A stretch of 64,000 nucleotides of DNA from assembly GCF_016583745.1 (NCBI RefSeq), contig NZ_NRRQ01000011.1, forward strand, positions 24,899 through 88,898, read 5' to 3'. The notes beneath the pieces were generated by a model that worked only from the letters and a program-made list of their open reading frames with translations, made no database searches and was not told the origin of the DNA. Positions 24,662-31,046 of the stretch are shown here, one piece after another; within the stretch, counting starts at the first letter, position 1; every line of letters begins with the position of its first letter. The stretch is from Chromatium okenii (GTDB lineage Bacteria; Pseudomonadota; Gammaproteobacteria; Chromatiales; Chromatiaceae). Both the position numbers and the translations under genes were made by a program.

Positions 24662-24751
24662 AATATCGCTCTCGAAAATTCAAGTGGCTACATCTTGACA
24701 ATGTATCAAATTCTTGCTGTTGGTTCATCTACAACTGCAACCCAATTCCCA

Positions 24752-24845
24752 CTTAATAAAAAAGCCCCCATTTCATCGAAGGCTTTAACCGGATTAAATC
24801 CGCAGTTCAAATTATGTGCAATCAACCAAATTTTAATGGCGCAAT
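24752..24845. repeat. TA-island repeat, copy C (left half)
   Basis: AAAAAAGCCCCCATTTCATC with the complementary AGGCTTTAACCGGATTAAATCCGCAGTTCAAAT, then degenerate sequence. It matches the left part of copies A and B and borders the vapBC module on its promoter side. Confidence 0.72.
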
Positions 24846-24877
24846 AAAAAACCGCCTTTTTTCAAAGGCGGTTTTTT
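24846..24877. terminator. Bidirectional intrinsic terminator
   Basis: AAAAAACCGCCTTT and AAAGGCGGTTTTTT form a perfect stem around TTTC, with A-run before and T-run after. It lies 76 bp beyond the pilin stop and serves the leftward pilin transcript. Confidence 0.9.
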
Positions 24878-24953
24878 CATTCAACTGCATAAACTTAAAT
24901 GGGCATCATTTCTAACATATTCCGTTGCTCATGCTACCCATTTCATGCAGTCA

Positions 24954-25400
24954 TTAATCAGCAGCAGCAGCGCGACAGTTGGCAGTCAGATATTTATCAT
25001 CGCAATCGCTTGTACATTTCCAATCGATCGAGCCACCAGCTGGCGGTGTTCCTACGGCTAAAGCAGCGCCAGCGGATGTTGGTGTTAAAGTTGTTGTGCA
25101 TTCTCCACCAGCTTTCACTGTGTAATCAATAGTAACTAGTCCCGCAGTCGCATCGATAGCTACTGCTGAAACATTTTCTGTTTCGGTGGGTGCAGTCCAA
25201 CCAGAAGCAAAGGCTTCACCCTGAGAAGCATTTTCGCTTACAGACGTTTTAGCTGCTGATGCTAATGCCAGTCCTTCACTCTGACGCGCACGCACTAAAT
25301 AATCCTGATATGCCGGAATCGCAATCGCGGCCAGAATACCAATGATTGCAACCACGATCATGAGTTCAATCAGGGTAAAGCCTTGTTGATACTTTTTCAT
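24954..25400 (-). CDS. pilA: Type IV pilin, PilA-like
   Basis: A 148-residue major-pilin-like protein. The leader MKKYQQG is cut before Phe by Pil[38 protein letters not shown] is the conserved pilin helix with Glu5. The globular part has two Cys in CTTTLTP / WKC...DC...NC that can form the C-terminal disulfide loop. It assembles into pili for twitching, adhesion or DNA uptake. A sigma-54 promoter lies about 100 bp upstream. Confidence 0.94.
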   Translation of the reverse strand: MKKYQQGFTLIELMIVVAIIGILAAIAIPAYQDYLVRARQSEGLALASAAKTSVSENASQGEAFASGWTAPTETENVSAVAIDATAGLVTIDYTVKAGGECTTTLTPTSAGAALAVGTPPAGGSIDWKCTSDCDDKYLTANCRAAAAD

Positions 25401-25496
25401 TGCCGTGCTCCAAATGTGAATGAATCAACCGAATTGAAAGCAGAAACGAAGCGCGGTATTCAGTGAGCGGTGCGGATCGTTTCCTGATTGCCATTT

Positions 25497-25513
25497 TGCA
25501 GTTGCTGTGCCAA
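25497..25513 (-). promoter_or_regulatory. Sigma-54 promoter of the pilin gene
   Basis: TGGCACAGCAACTGCA on the minus strand has the invariant GG and GC exactly ten bases apart (-24/-12). It lies about 97 bp upstream of the pilin ATG. Control of pilA by RpoN with PilS/PilR is established in other gammaproteobacteria, so similar control is likely. Confidence 0.8.
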
Positions 25514-25590
25514 GATTTGCGCTGCGCTGTCTTTTTCCGTTAAGTCGTTTATTTTTAAGGCAATTTAATAAAATGGTGCTGAGTGGGTGC

Positions 25591-25683
25591 GGCGGGTGTC
25601 ACACCATGAGCGAGGCATTTTTTTTGATGTCGCGGCGTAGGTGTGACATCTCGGGTGGTTGGCACACGTTCAGCGAGACATTT
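25591..25683 (+). repeat. Pair of imperfect 30-bp direct repeats at the left end of the IscB locus
   Basis: 25591-25620 and 25654-25683 share 23 of 30 positions, including CACAC and AGCGAG.CATTT. A third weaker relative (GTAGGTGTGACATCTCGG) lies between them. The second copy ends where the structured omega-RNA region begins. The gene-free stretch 25401-25977 thus holds the pilin promoter, these repeats and the omega-RNA. Confidence 0.55.
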
Positions 25684-25694
25684 CGGGCGATCAA

Positions 25695-25977
25695 CTACCT
25701 CGGTTTGCAAAAACCGATAGCTCATTAAAGAGCTGGGTTGAGCAGGGAAAGCGGTAGCCAATCCGCTCCGTGTGCAAAAGGTCGTCAAGACTCACTCCGG
25801 GATGCTTCCTTAGTCCCGGACTCTGGAAGATCAGAATCATGCTGGCGAAAGGTAAAACGCCGAAGGTTTTGATCGCTGTTGGCAACAGCAGGAGCCGTTT
25901 GTACACATTTCCGAGGGGAGCGACGCCGTGAGGCGTCCGTCACTAGGCGCGTAAGCGCATTGATTTGGTAAAGAAAA
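25695..25977 (+). ncRNA. Omega-RNA (HEARO) scaffold upstream of iscB
   Basis: A run of strong hairpins immediately before iscB, the expected place for the guide RNA of an IscB. Stems: TCGGTTT/AAACCGA (25700-25717), AGCGG/CCGCT (25750-25767), CCGGGA/TCCCGG (25797-25819), GGCG/CGCC (25844-25861), GCTGTT/AACAGC (25875-25889), GACGCC/GGCGTC (25922-25937) and GCGC/GCGC (25947-25958). The segment CACTCCGGGATGCTTCCTTAGTCCCGGA resembles the central stem of the known OgeuIscB omega-RNA. The guide should be the bases just 5' of the scaffold, around 25678-25697. The exact 5' end is uncertain. Confidence 0.72.
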
Positions 25978-27306
25978 ATGGCAGTATTCGTATTAGATAA
26001 ACGCCAGCAACCACTGATGCCCTGTTCCGAGAAAAAGGCGCGGCTGCTGTTGTCGCGGGGTCGCGCCGTGGTCGCTCGGCTCGTCCCGTTCACCATCCGC
26101 TTGAAAGATCGCGTCGGCGGAGCAGTGCAGCCGGTGCGGATTAAACTCGACCCGGGCAGCAAGACCACTGGCTTGGCGCTGGTGCGCGAAACGGAAGCGA
26201 TTGATCCTGAAACTGGCAACACGACGCGCCGTGCTGCCGTGTTGTGGCTGGGTGAACTGACGCATCGCGGACAGCAAATTAGCGAGGCACTGACAGCTCG
26301 CCGCCAGATGCGTCGCCGGCGGCGCAGCGCCAATCTTCGTCATCGTGAGCCGCGTTTTCACAATCGCACCAAACCCGTCGGCTGGCTAGCTCCGAGTTTG
26401 CGCCATCGTGTCGAGACCACCCAGAACTGGGTCAAGCGTTTGCGTGATCTCGCTCCGGTCACGGCAATCAGTTTGGAATTGGTGCGCTTTGATATGCAGC
26501 AGATGCAAAACCCAGAAATTTCTGGTGTGGAATATCAGCGCGGAACGCTGGCTGGCTACGAAGTTCGGGAATATCTGTTGGAAAAATGGCAGCGCCAATG
26601 CGTTTATTGCGGCGCTAAAAATGTCCCGTTGCAAATTGAGCATATTCAACCGCGAGCCAGCGGCGGCTCGAATCGGATTAGCAATTTGGCTTTGGCTTGC
26701 GCGTCCTGCAACCAGAAAAAAGGCAGCCAACCAATTGCAGAATTTCTCAACAAAAAGCCAGAAGTATTGCGGCGTATTCAAGCGCAGGCAAAAAAACCGT
26801 TACGCGATGCAGCAGCGGTCAATTCCACGCGCTGGGCATTATTTAATGCACTAAACGCAATTGGTGTTCCGGTTGAAACTGGATCAGGTGGATTAACTCA
26901 ATTTAATCGCAGCCGCCTTAACATTCCAAAAACTCATGCGCTCGATGCAGCTTGTGTCGGAAAAATCGACACTTTAACCGGCTGGCAATGCCCGATCTTG
27001 GCAATCAAAGCAACTGGACGCGGTCTTTATCAACGCGCCCAGCTTGATTGCTTTGGTTTTCCGCGCAGTCATCGCACGCGCCGCAAACGCATTTACGGAT
27101 TTCAAACTGGCGACCGCGTGATTGCGCGGGTATTGAAAGGCAAAAATGCCGGGGTTCATATCGGACGGGTAGCGATTCGCGCCACGGGACGTTTCAATTT
27201 ACAAACTGCCGAGCGTTTAATTCAGAGTATTTCGCACCGCTGTTGCACAGTCATTCAACGCGCTGATGGCTACAGTTATACGCATCAAAAAACGCTGCGA
27301 CGTTAG
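25978..27306 (+). CDS. iscB: IscB RNA-guided endonuclease
   Basis: A 442-residue IscB, the family ancestral to Cas9. In order: PLMP motif (residues 12-15), RuvC-I with KLDPGSKTTGLAL (Asp58), arginine-rich bridge helix RRQMRRRRRSANLRHR (about 108-123), RuvC-II SLELVRFD (Glu167), HNH domain with CVYCGAKNVPLQIEHIQPRASGG (catalytic His222) and zinc Cys pairs CVYC/CASC, RuvC-III with THALDAACVG (Asp323), then the C-terminal P1/TID-like region. All catalytic residues are present, so it should be an active omega-RNA-guided DNA nuclease. No IS200/IS605 transposase is nearby, so it is a non-autonomous or domesticated copy. Confidence 0.95.
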   Translation: MAVFVLDKRQQPLMPCSEKKARLLLSRGRAVVARLVPFTIRLKDRVGGAVQPVRIKLDPGSKTTGLALVRETEAIDPETGNTTRRAAVLWLGELTHRGQQISEALTARRQMRRRRRSANLRHREPRFHNRTKPVGWLAPSLRHRVETTQNWVKRLRDLAPVTAISLELVRFDMQQMQNPEISGVEYQRGTLAGYEVREYLLEKWQRQCVYCGAKNVPLQIEHIQPRASGGSNRISNLALACASCNQKKGSQPIAEFLNKKPEVLRRIQAQAKKPLRDAAAVNSTRWALFNALNAIGVPVETGSGGLTQFNRSRLNIPKTHALDAACVGKIDTLTGWQCPILAIKATGRGLYQRAQLDCFGFPRSHRTRRKRIYGFQTGDRVIARVLKGKNAGVHIGRVAIRATGRFNLQTAERLIQSISHRCCTVIQRADGYSYTHQKTLRR

Positions 27307-27414
27307 CGTTGCGAATACGCGCAATATCGGATAGCGCCTGCGTAATTATCTGCAAGGTTGCAGTTGAATCATTTTCAGTGCCGTCTTCAATCTGAAATAA
27401 CAATGACGAAACGA

Positions 27415-27738
27415 TCACAATAAAGGTTTGGAATGGTGCGGCAGATTCAATGGTTGCACAACCAAACGCAATCCCACTGCTGTTAGTAATTCCGTGAGTT
27501 TTTTTAATTCTGGATTACCAGTCGGCGATAAACTGTGATATAGCGTACTTGCATTAAAGTTAATCTCTTCAGTGCGTTGAGAAACTCCAGCAGAAGCAGC
27601 GGCAAGATAACGGAGAGTTTCCAGTAATTCTTCTTGATCGCCATCTTCTAAAACGGCATTAAGATATTCCGCAGCATAGCTTGGATTATTGTGGAAACTT
27701 TCAATTTTAGCGTCAGCATGAGCACGGGATTTGCACAT
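27415..27738 (-). CDS. HigA-type addiction module antidote, orphan
   Basis: A 107-residue protein of the COG3636 antidote type: YAAEYLNAVLEDGDQEELLETLRYLAAASAGVSQRTEEINFNASTLYHSLSPTGNPELKKLTELLTAVGLRLVVQPL, an XRE-like HTH ending in LRLVV. The partner HigB toxin gene, normally directly upstream, is absent. The gene sits between a response regulator and iscB, flanked by 15-bp direct repeats. Confidence 0.82.
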   Translation of the reverse strand: MCKSRAHADAKIESFHNNPSYAAEYLNAVLEDGDQEELLETLRYLAAASAGVSQRTEEINFNASTLYHSLSPTGNPELKKLTELLTAVGLRLVVQPLNLPHHSKPLL

Positions 27739-27782
27739 AAATTAACCTCTTTTTTGCCAGTCGTGCCAATACGCGCAATTTC

Positions 27783-28451
27783 TTACGTTTCCACTTCAAT
27801 CAAATAACCAAAGCCGCGTCGGGTCTGAATTAAATTGCTGCCGAGTTTGCGCCGCACCCGCCCCACCAACACTTCGACGGCGTTGGAATCGCGCTCGAAA
27901 TCCTGCGCATAAAGCTGTTCGGTTAATTCAAGCTGCGAAATCACCCGTCCCGCGTGTTGCATCAGATAATTCACCAACCGATATTCCTGCGGCGCGAGAT
28001 GCACCGGCGCACCGTCCACGCTGACCGTCATCCGCCGCGTGTCGAGCGTCAACTGACCATTCACCAGCACTGCCGTCGCCTGTCCCGCCGCTCGCCGCAC
28101 CAGCGCCCGCAGTCGCGCCAGCAATTCCTCCACGCGAAACGGTTTGGGCAAATAGTCATCCGCGCCAGCATCAATGCCCTCAACCCGCTCGCTCCAATCG
28201 CCGCGAGCCGTCAGAATCAACACCGGCAGCCGCACTCCCGCCGTGCGCCATTTGCGCAGCACCGACAAACCATCCAAACCCGGCAGCCCCAGATCGAGAA
28301 TCGCCGCAGCGTAGTTTTCGGTTTCGCCCTGAAACCACGCCGTGTCGCCATCGCGGGCGTGATCCACCACAAAACCCGCAGCGGTGAGTGCCGCCGTGAC
28401 GCCCGCTGCCACGCGCTCATCGTCTTCCACCAACAAAATGCGCATCGTCAA
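27783..28451 (-). CDS. OmpR-family response regulator (QseB/PmrA-like)
   Basis: A 222-residue regulator: receiver domain (MRILLVEDDERVAAG, phospho-Asp in AAILDLGLPGLDG, LILTARG, KPF) and a winged-helix DNA-binding domain ending in DSNAVEVLVGRVRRKLGSNLIQTRRGFGYLIE. Its start overlaps the PepSY gene in an ATGA-type junction. In PepSY-regulator-kinase operons a histidine kinase gene normally follows; none does here. The divergent kinase at 29620 may serve both regulators. Confidence 0.92.
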   Translation of the reverse strand: MTMRILLVEDDERVAAGVTAALTAAGFVVDHARDGDTAWFQGETENYAAAILDLGLPGLDGLSVLRKWRTAGVRLPVLILTARGDWSERVEGIDAGADDYLPKPFRVEELLARLRALVRRAAGQATAVLVNGQLTLDTRRMTVSVDGAPVHLAPQEYRLVNYLMQHAGRVISQLELTEQLYAQDFERDSNAVEVLVGRVRRKLGSNLIQTRRGFGYLIEVET

Positions 28452-28786
28452 TCGTCCTCCACGCTCAAAATGCGCCCCGTTGCGGCGTCAACTTCCACCT
28501 CACGCAGCCGCCCATCGGCAGCCAACACCTTGATTTCATACATCCACACCGGGTGATCACGCTGATGCTGGCGCTCAAATTCAACGTGAATCACCTCACC
28601 GGGCACGGCATCGGCGACTCGCGCCAAAATTTCCGCCAGCGGTCGCACCTCACCGCGTTCCAACGCCTGCCGGGCGTGATCGTGCGCGGCGGCGCTGCGT
28701 TGGGCGCGATGATCGGCATTGCCGCTGGTGCTGAACAGAGCGGCGATGCAGAGGAGGAGATAGCGCGAGAATGACGTGTGAAACAT
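28448..28786 (-). CDS. Periplasmic PepSY-domain protein
   Basis: A 112-residue protein with a signal peptide (SRYLLLCIAALFSTSGNA) and one PepSY domain: ARQALERGEVRPLAEILARVADAVPGEVIHVEFE...WMYEIKVLAADGRLREVEVDAATGRILSVEDD. Such proteins are encoded with OmpR/QseC-type two-component systems that control haem or cytochrome genes and probably sense or modulate in the periplasm. ATG chosen at 28786 to start just before the signal peptide. Confidence 0.88.
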   Translation of the reverse strand: MFHTSFSRYLLLCIAALFSTSGNADHRAQRSAAAHDHARQALERGEVRPLAEILARVADAVPGEVIHVEFERQHQRDHPVWMYEIKVLAADGRLREVEVDAATGRILSVEDD

Positions 28787-28811
28787 GTGGTTGAGTCTAC
28801 GTCCAATGATC

Positions 28812-28850
28812 CTGACCATTTGCTGACAATTGCCCACTCAAAACTGACAT
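28812..28850. promoter_or_regulatory. Phased CTGAC boxes in the divergent two-component promoter
   Basis: CTGACCATT (28812), CTGACAAT (28823) and CTGACAT (28844) occur 11 and 21 bp apart, one and two helical turns. They lie between the divergent PepSY/regulator and regulator/kinase genes. The first two boxes match the pair upstream of the cytochrome operon at 36690. Direct repeats at 11-bp spacing are the usual form of OmpR-family operators. Confidence 0.6.
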
Positions 28851-28861
28851 CCGGTGAACTC

Positions 28862-29623
28862 ATGCGCGTCCTGATTGTTGAAGACGATCCTTTGCTCGGC
28901 GCTGGTCTGCAAATTGGGCTGGGTCAGGATGGCTACGTCGCCGAATGGTTGCAAAGCGCCGATCCCGCTGAACACGCGCTGCGGGTTGAGCATTTCGATG
29001 TCATGGTGCTGGATTTGGGGCTGCCGGGGCGCGATGGTCTCAAATTGCTGCGCGATCTGCGCCAGCAGGGAATTGATCTGCCGGTGCTGATTCTCACCGC
29101 CCGTGATGCAATTGCGGATAAGGTTGCGGGGCTGGACGCTGGCGCAGATGATTATCTCGTCAAACCCTTTGATTTAGATGAATTAAATGCGCGGATTCGG
29201 GCGCTGCTGCGGCGATTTGCAAATCCACCTAACCCCGCTGTTTCAAAGGGGGGCTTTGGCTCCCCCTTTGACAAAGGGGGCGGGGGGGATTTCTCAAAGA
29301 GATGCTTACGCACCGGTCATGCGACGGCGTTATTTCAAGCTGGCGAGCTGGCGGTGGATACGGCGCGGCACACGGTGACGCTCGGCGAGCAGTTAATCGC
29401 ACTTTCTCCCAAAGAATACAGTCTATTGGAGGCGCTGATTGCTCATGCCGATTGCGTCGTCCCGCGCTCGCGTCTCCAAGCGACGACTTACGGCTGGCAC
29501 GACGACATCGAAAGCAACGCGCTGGAAGTGCATATTCATCATTTGCGCCACAAGCTCGGCAAGCAGCGCATTCTCACGGTGCGCGGCGTCGGCTATCAAT
29601 TGCTCTCGCAGCCTGCGCCATGA
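28862..29623 (+). CDS. OmpR-family response regulator with a repeat-derived linker insert
   Basis: 253 residues: receiver (MRVLIVEDDPLLGAG, VMVLDLGLPGRDG, LILTARD, KPF) and winged-helix domain (LSPKEYSLLEALIAH...SNALEVHIHHLRHKLGKQRILTVRGVGYQL). Between them, after LLRRFA, about 27 extra residues rich in Gly, Pro and Lys are encoded by a 72-bp palindromic repeat (29221-29292) that keeps the frame and has no stop. Start ATG at 28862 after GGTGA. The stop overlaps the kinase start (ATGA), so they are coupled. Confidence 0.92.
   Translation: MRVLIVEDDPLLGAGLQIGLGQDGYVAEWLQSADPAEHALRVEHFDVMVLDLGLPGRDGLKLLRDLRQQGIDLPVLILTARDAIADKVAGLDAGADDYLVKPFDLDELNARIRALLRRFANPPNPAVSKGGFGSPFDKGGGGDFSKRCLRTGHATALFQAGELAVDTARHTVTLGEQLIALSPKEYSLLEALIAHADCVVPRSRLQATTYGWHDDIESNALEVHIHHLRHKLGKQRILTVRGVGYQLLSQPAP
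29221..29292. repeat. 72-bp palindromic repeat inserted in a coding region
   Basis: It begins AAATCCACCTAACCCC and ends GGGGCGGGGGGGATTT (outer inverted repeat). Inside, CCCCCTTTGACAAAGGGGG forms a hairpin. The composition matches the C5TTTGACAAAGGGG-type intergenic repeats seen in cyanobacteria and some purple bacteria. Length 72 is a multiple of three, adding 24 codons to the regulator. Confidence 0.8.
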
Positions 29624-30972
29624 ATTCCATTCGCTACCGGTTGCTGTTTTCGCTGTTTGTGGTGCAGGCGATTGTGTGGATCGCGGTGGGACTGGTGGCG
29701 TTGGATCGCGCCCAGCATGAGGTTGACGAATTGCTGGATGCGCAACTCGCGCAAACCGCACACGTTTTGCACCAAATCACCCAAACCGGTCATTTGCCGG
29801 ATATTGCGGGTACACCGCAAACGCTGTCGCCCATCGGTCATGCCTACGAATCCAAAATCAGCTTTCAACTGTGGCGCGGCGAGGTGTTGGTCAGCAGCTT
29901 CGGTGCCGCGCCAGCCGAACCGCTGGCGCACGGGCTGGGCTTTTCGGATCAACAGCTTGCCGATACCCGCTGGCGCGTGTTTGGTCTGCCAACGGCGCGG
30001 GCTGGCGAAGTGCTGTATGTCGCGCAAAATGACAGCATTCGGCAGGAACTGATTGAATATCTTACTTTTCAAGCATTGCAGCCAATTCTGTGGTCGCTGC
30101 CGCTGACGGCGCTGCTGATTTGGCTGGCGGTGTCGGATGGACTGCGCCCGCTGATGCGCTTGACCCGCGACATCACGCACCGCTCAGCAGCGCAACTGAC
30201 GCCAATTGATCTGCGCCGCGCTCCGCTCGAAATCCGCCCGCTGACGACGGCGCTCAACGGGCTGATGGCGCGGCTCGAACAGGCATTGGCAGCGGAGCGC
30301 CATTTTGCTGCCGACGCTTCGCATGAATTGCGCACGCCGTTTGCGATCATTCGCACCTACGCCCAGATCGCCCGGCGCAGCACCGATGCTGAAGAACGCA
30401 ACGATGCGCTGGCAAAACTCATTCGCGGCGTGGATCGGGCGACGCATCTCATCGCCCAACTGTTGATGTTGGCGCGGCTGCAACACCAGACCGGCGCTGC
30501 CGCAGCGGGCAGTTGGTCGCTCATCGCCACAGCACGCCAAGTCGTTGCCGATAAACAGGAATATGCCGACAGCAAGGCGATTGCACTCAGCCTGCATCTC
30601 CCAGATGGCGATCCGTGTTGCGTCGGCGTGGCTCCGGCAGCACTAACCGTGTTGCTCGGCAATCTGCTGGATAACGCGCTCAAATTCACGCCCGCAGGTG
30701 GGCGGGTGACGGTGGCGGTGCAAGCGCGGCGCGAGCGGGTGGTGCTGCGGGTTGAGGATTCTGGACGCGGGATTGCGCCGGGCGACCAGATGCGCGTGTT
30801 TGATCGTTTTTATCGTCCCGCCGGTCAAACCGAAGCTGGCGCGGGGCTGGGTTTAGCAATCGTGCAGCGCATTTGCGAGCTGCACGATGCCGAGATTGAA
30901 CTGCTGGATGCCGCACCCAAACCGGGGTTGCTGGTGGAGGTGAACTTTCGCAAAGCGGCGCGTGAGTCTTAA
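29620..30972 (+). CDS. QseC/PmrB-like sensor histidine kinase
   Basis: A 450-residue kinase: TM1 about 9-28 (LFSLFVVQAIVWIAVGLVAL), periplasmic sensor, TM2 about 155-175, HAMP-like linker, HisKA with HFAADASHELRTPFAIIR (phospho-His), and HATPase with LLDNALKFTPAGG (N box), VEDSGRGIAPG (G1) and AGLGLAIVQRI (G2). It is co-translated with the regulator at 28862. Its neighbours are haem proteins, so redox or haem-linked signalling is likely. Confidence 0.93.
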   Translation: MNSIRYRLLFSLFVVQAIVWIAVGLVALDRAQHEVDELLDAQLAQTAHVLHQITQTGHLPDIAGTPQTLSPIGHAYESKISFQLWRGEVLVSSFGAAPAEPLAHGLGFSDQQLADTRWRVFGLPTARAGEVLYVAQNDSIRQELIEYLTFQALQPILWSLPLTALLIWLAVSDGLRPLMRLTRDITHRSAAQLTPIDLRRAPLEIRPLTTALNGLMARLEQALAAERHFAADASHELRTPFAIIRTYAQIARRSTDAEERNDALAKLIRGVDRATHLIAQLLMLARLQHQTGAAAAGSWSLIATARQVVADKQEYADSKAIALSLHLPDGDPCCVGVAPAALTVLLGNLLDNALKFTPAGGRVTVAVQARRERVVLRVEDSGRGIAPGDQMRVFDRFYRPAGQTEAGAGLGLAIVQRICELHDAEIELLDAAPKPGLLVEVNFRKAARES

Positions 30973-30984
30973 GGATTTCTTAAG
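30968..30984 (+). promoter_or_regulatory. CTTAAG-N5-CTTAAG regulator box
   Basis: An exact CTTAAG-GATTT-CTTAAG repeat, matching the PmrA/QseB-type box (YTTAAK-N5-YTTAAK). It starts inside the last kinase codons and ends 63 bp before the multihaem cytochrome gene at 31047, where it could place a phosphorylated OmpR-family regulator at that promoter. Confidence 0.55.
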
Positions 30985-31046
30985 GCGGCGCAGCTTAGGG
31001 TGATGCAGTGAACACTGCGGTTTATCACCAGCGAGAGGACAACATA

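Noticed and set aside
25591..25683. Possible CRISPR array at the direct repeats before iscB
   Set aside because: Only two clear imperfect copies with an unequal third; no regular spacing and no cas genes. The omega-RNA context explains the site better.
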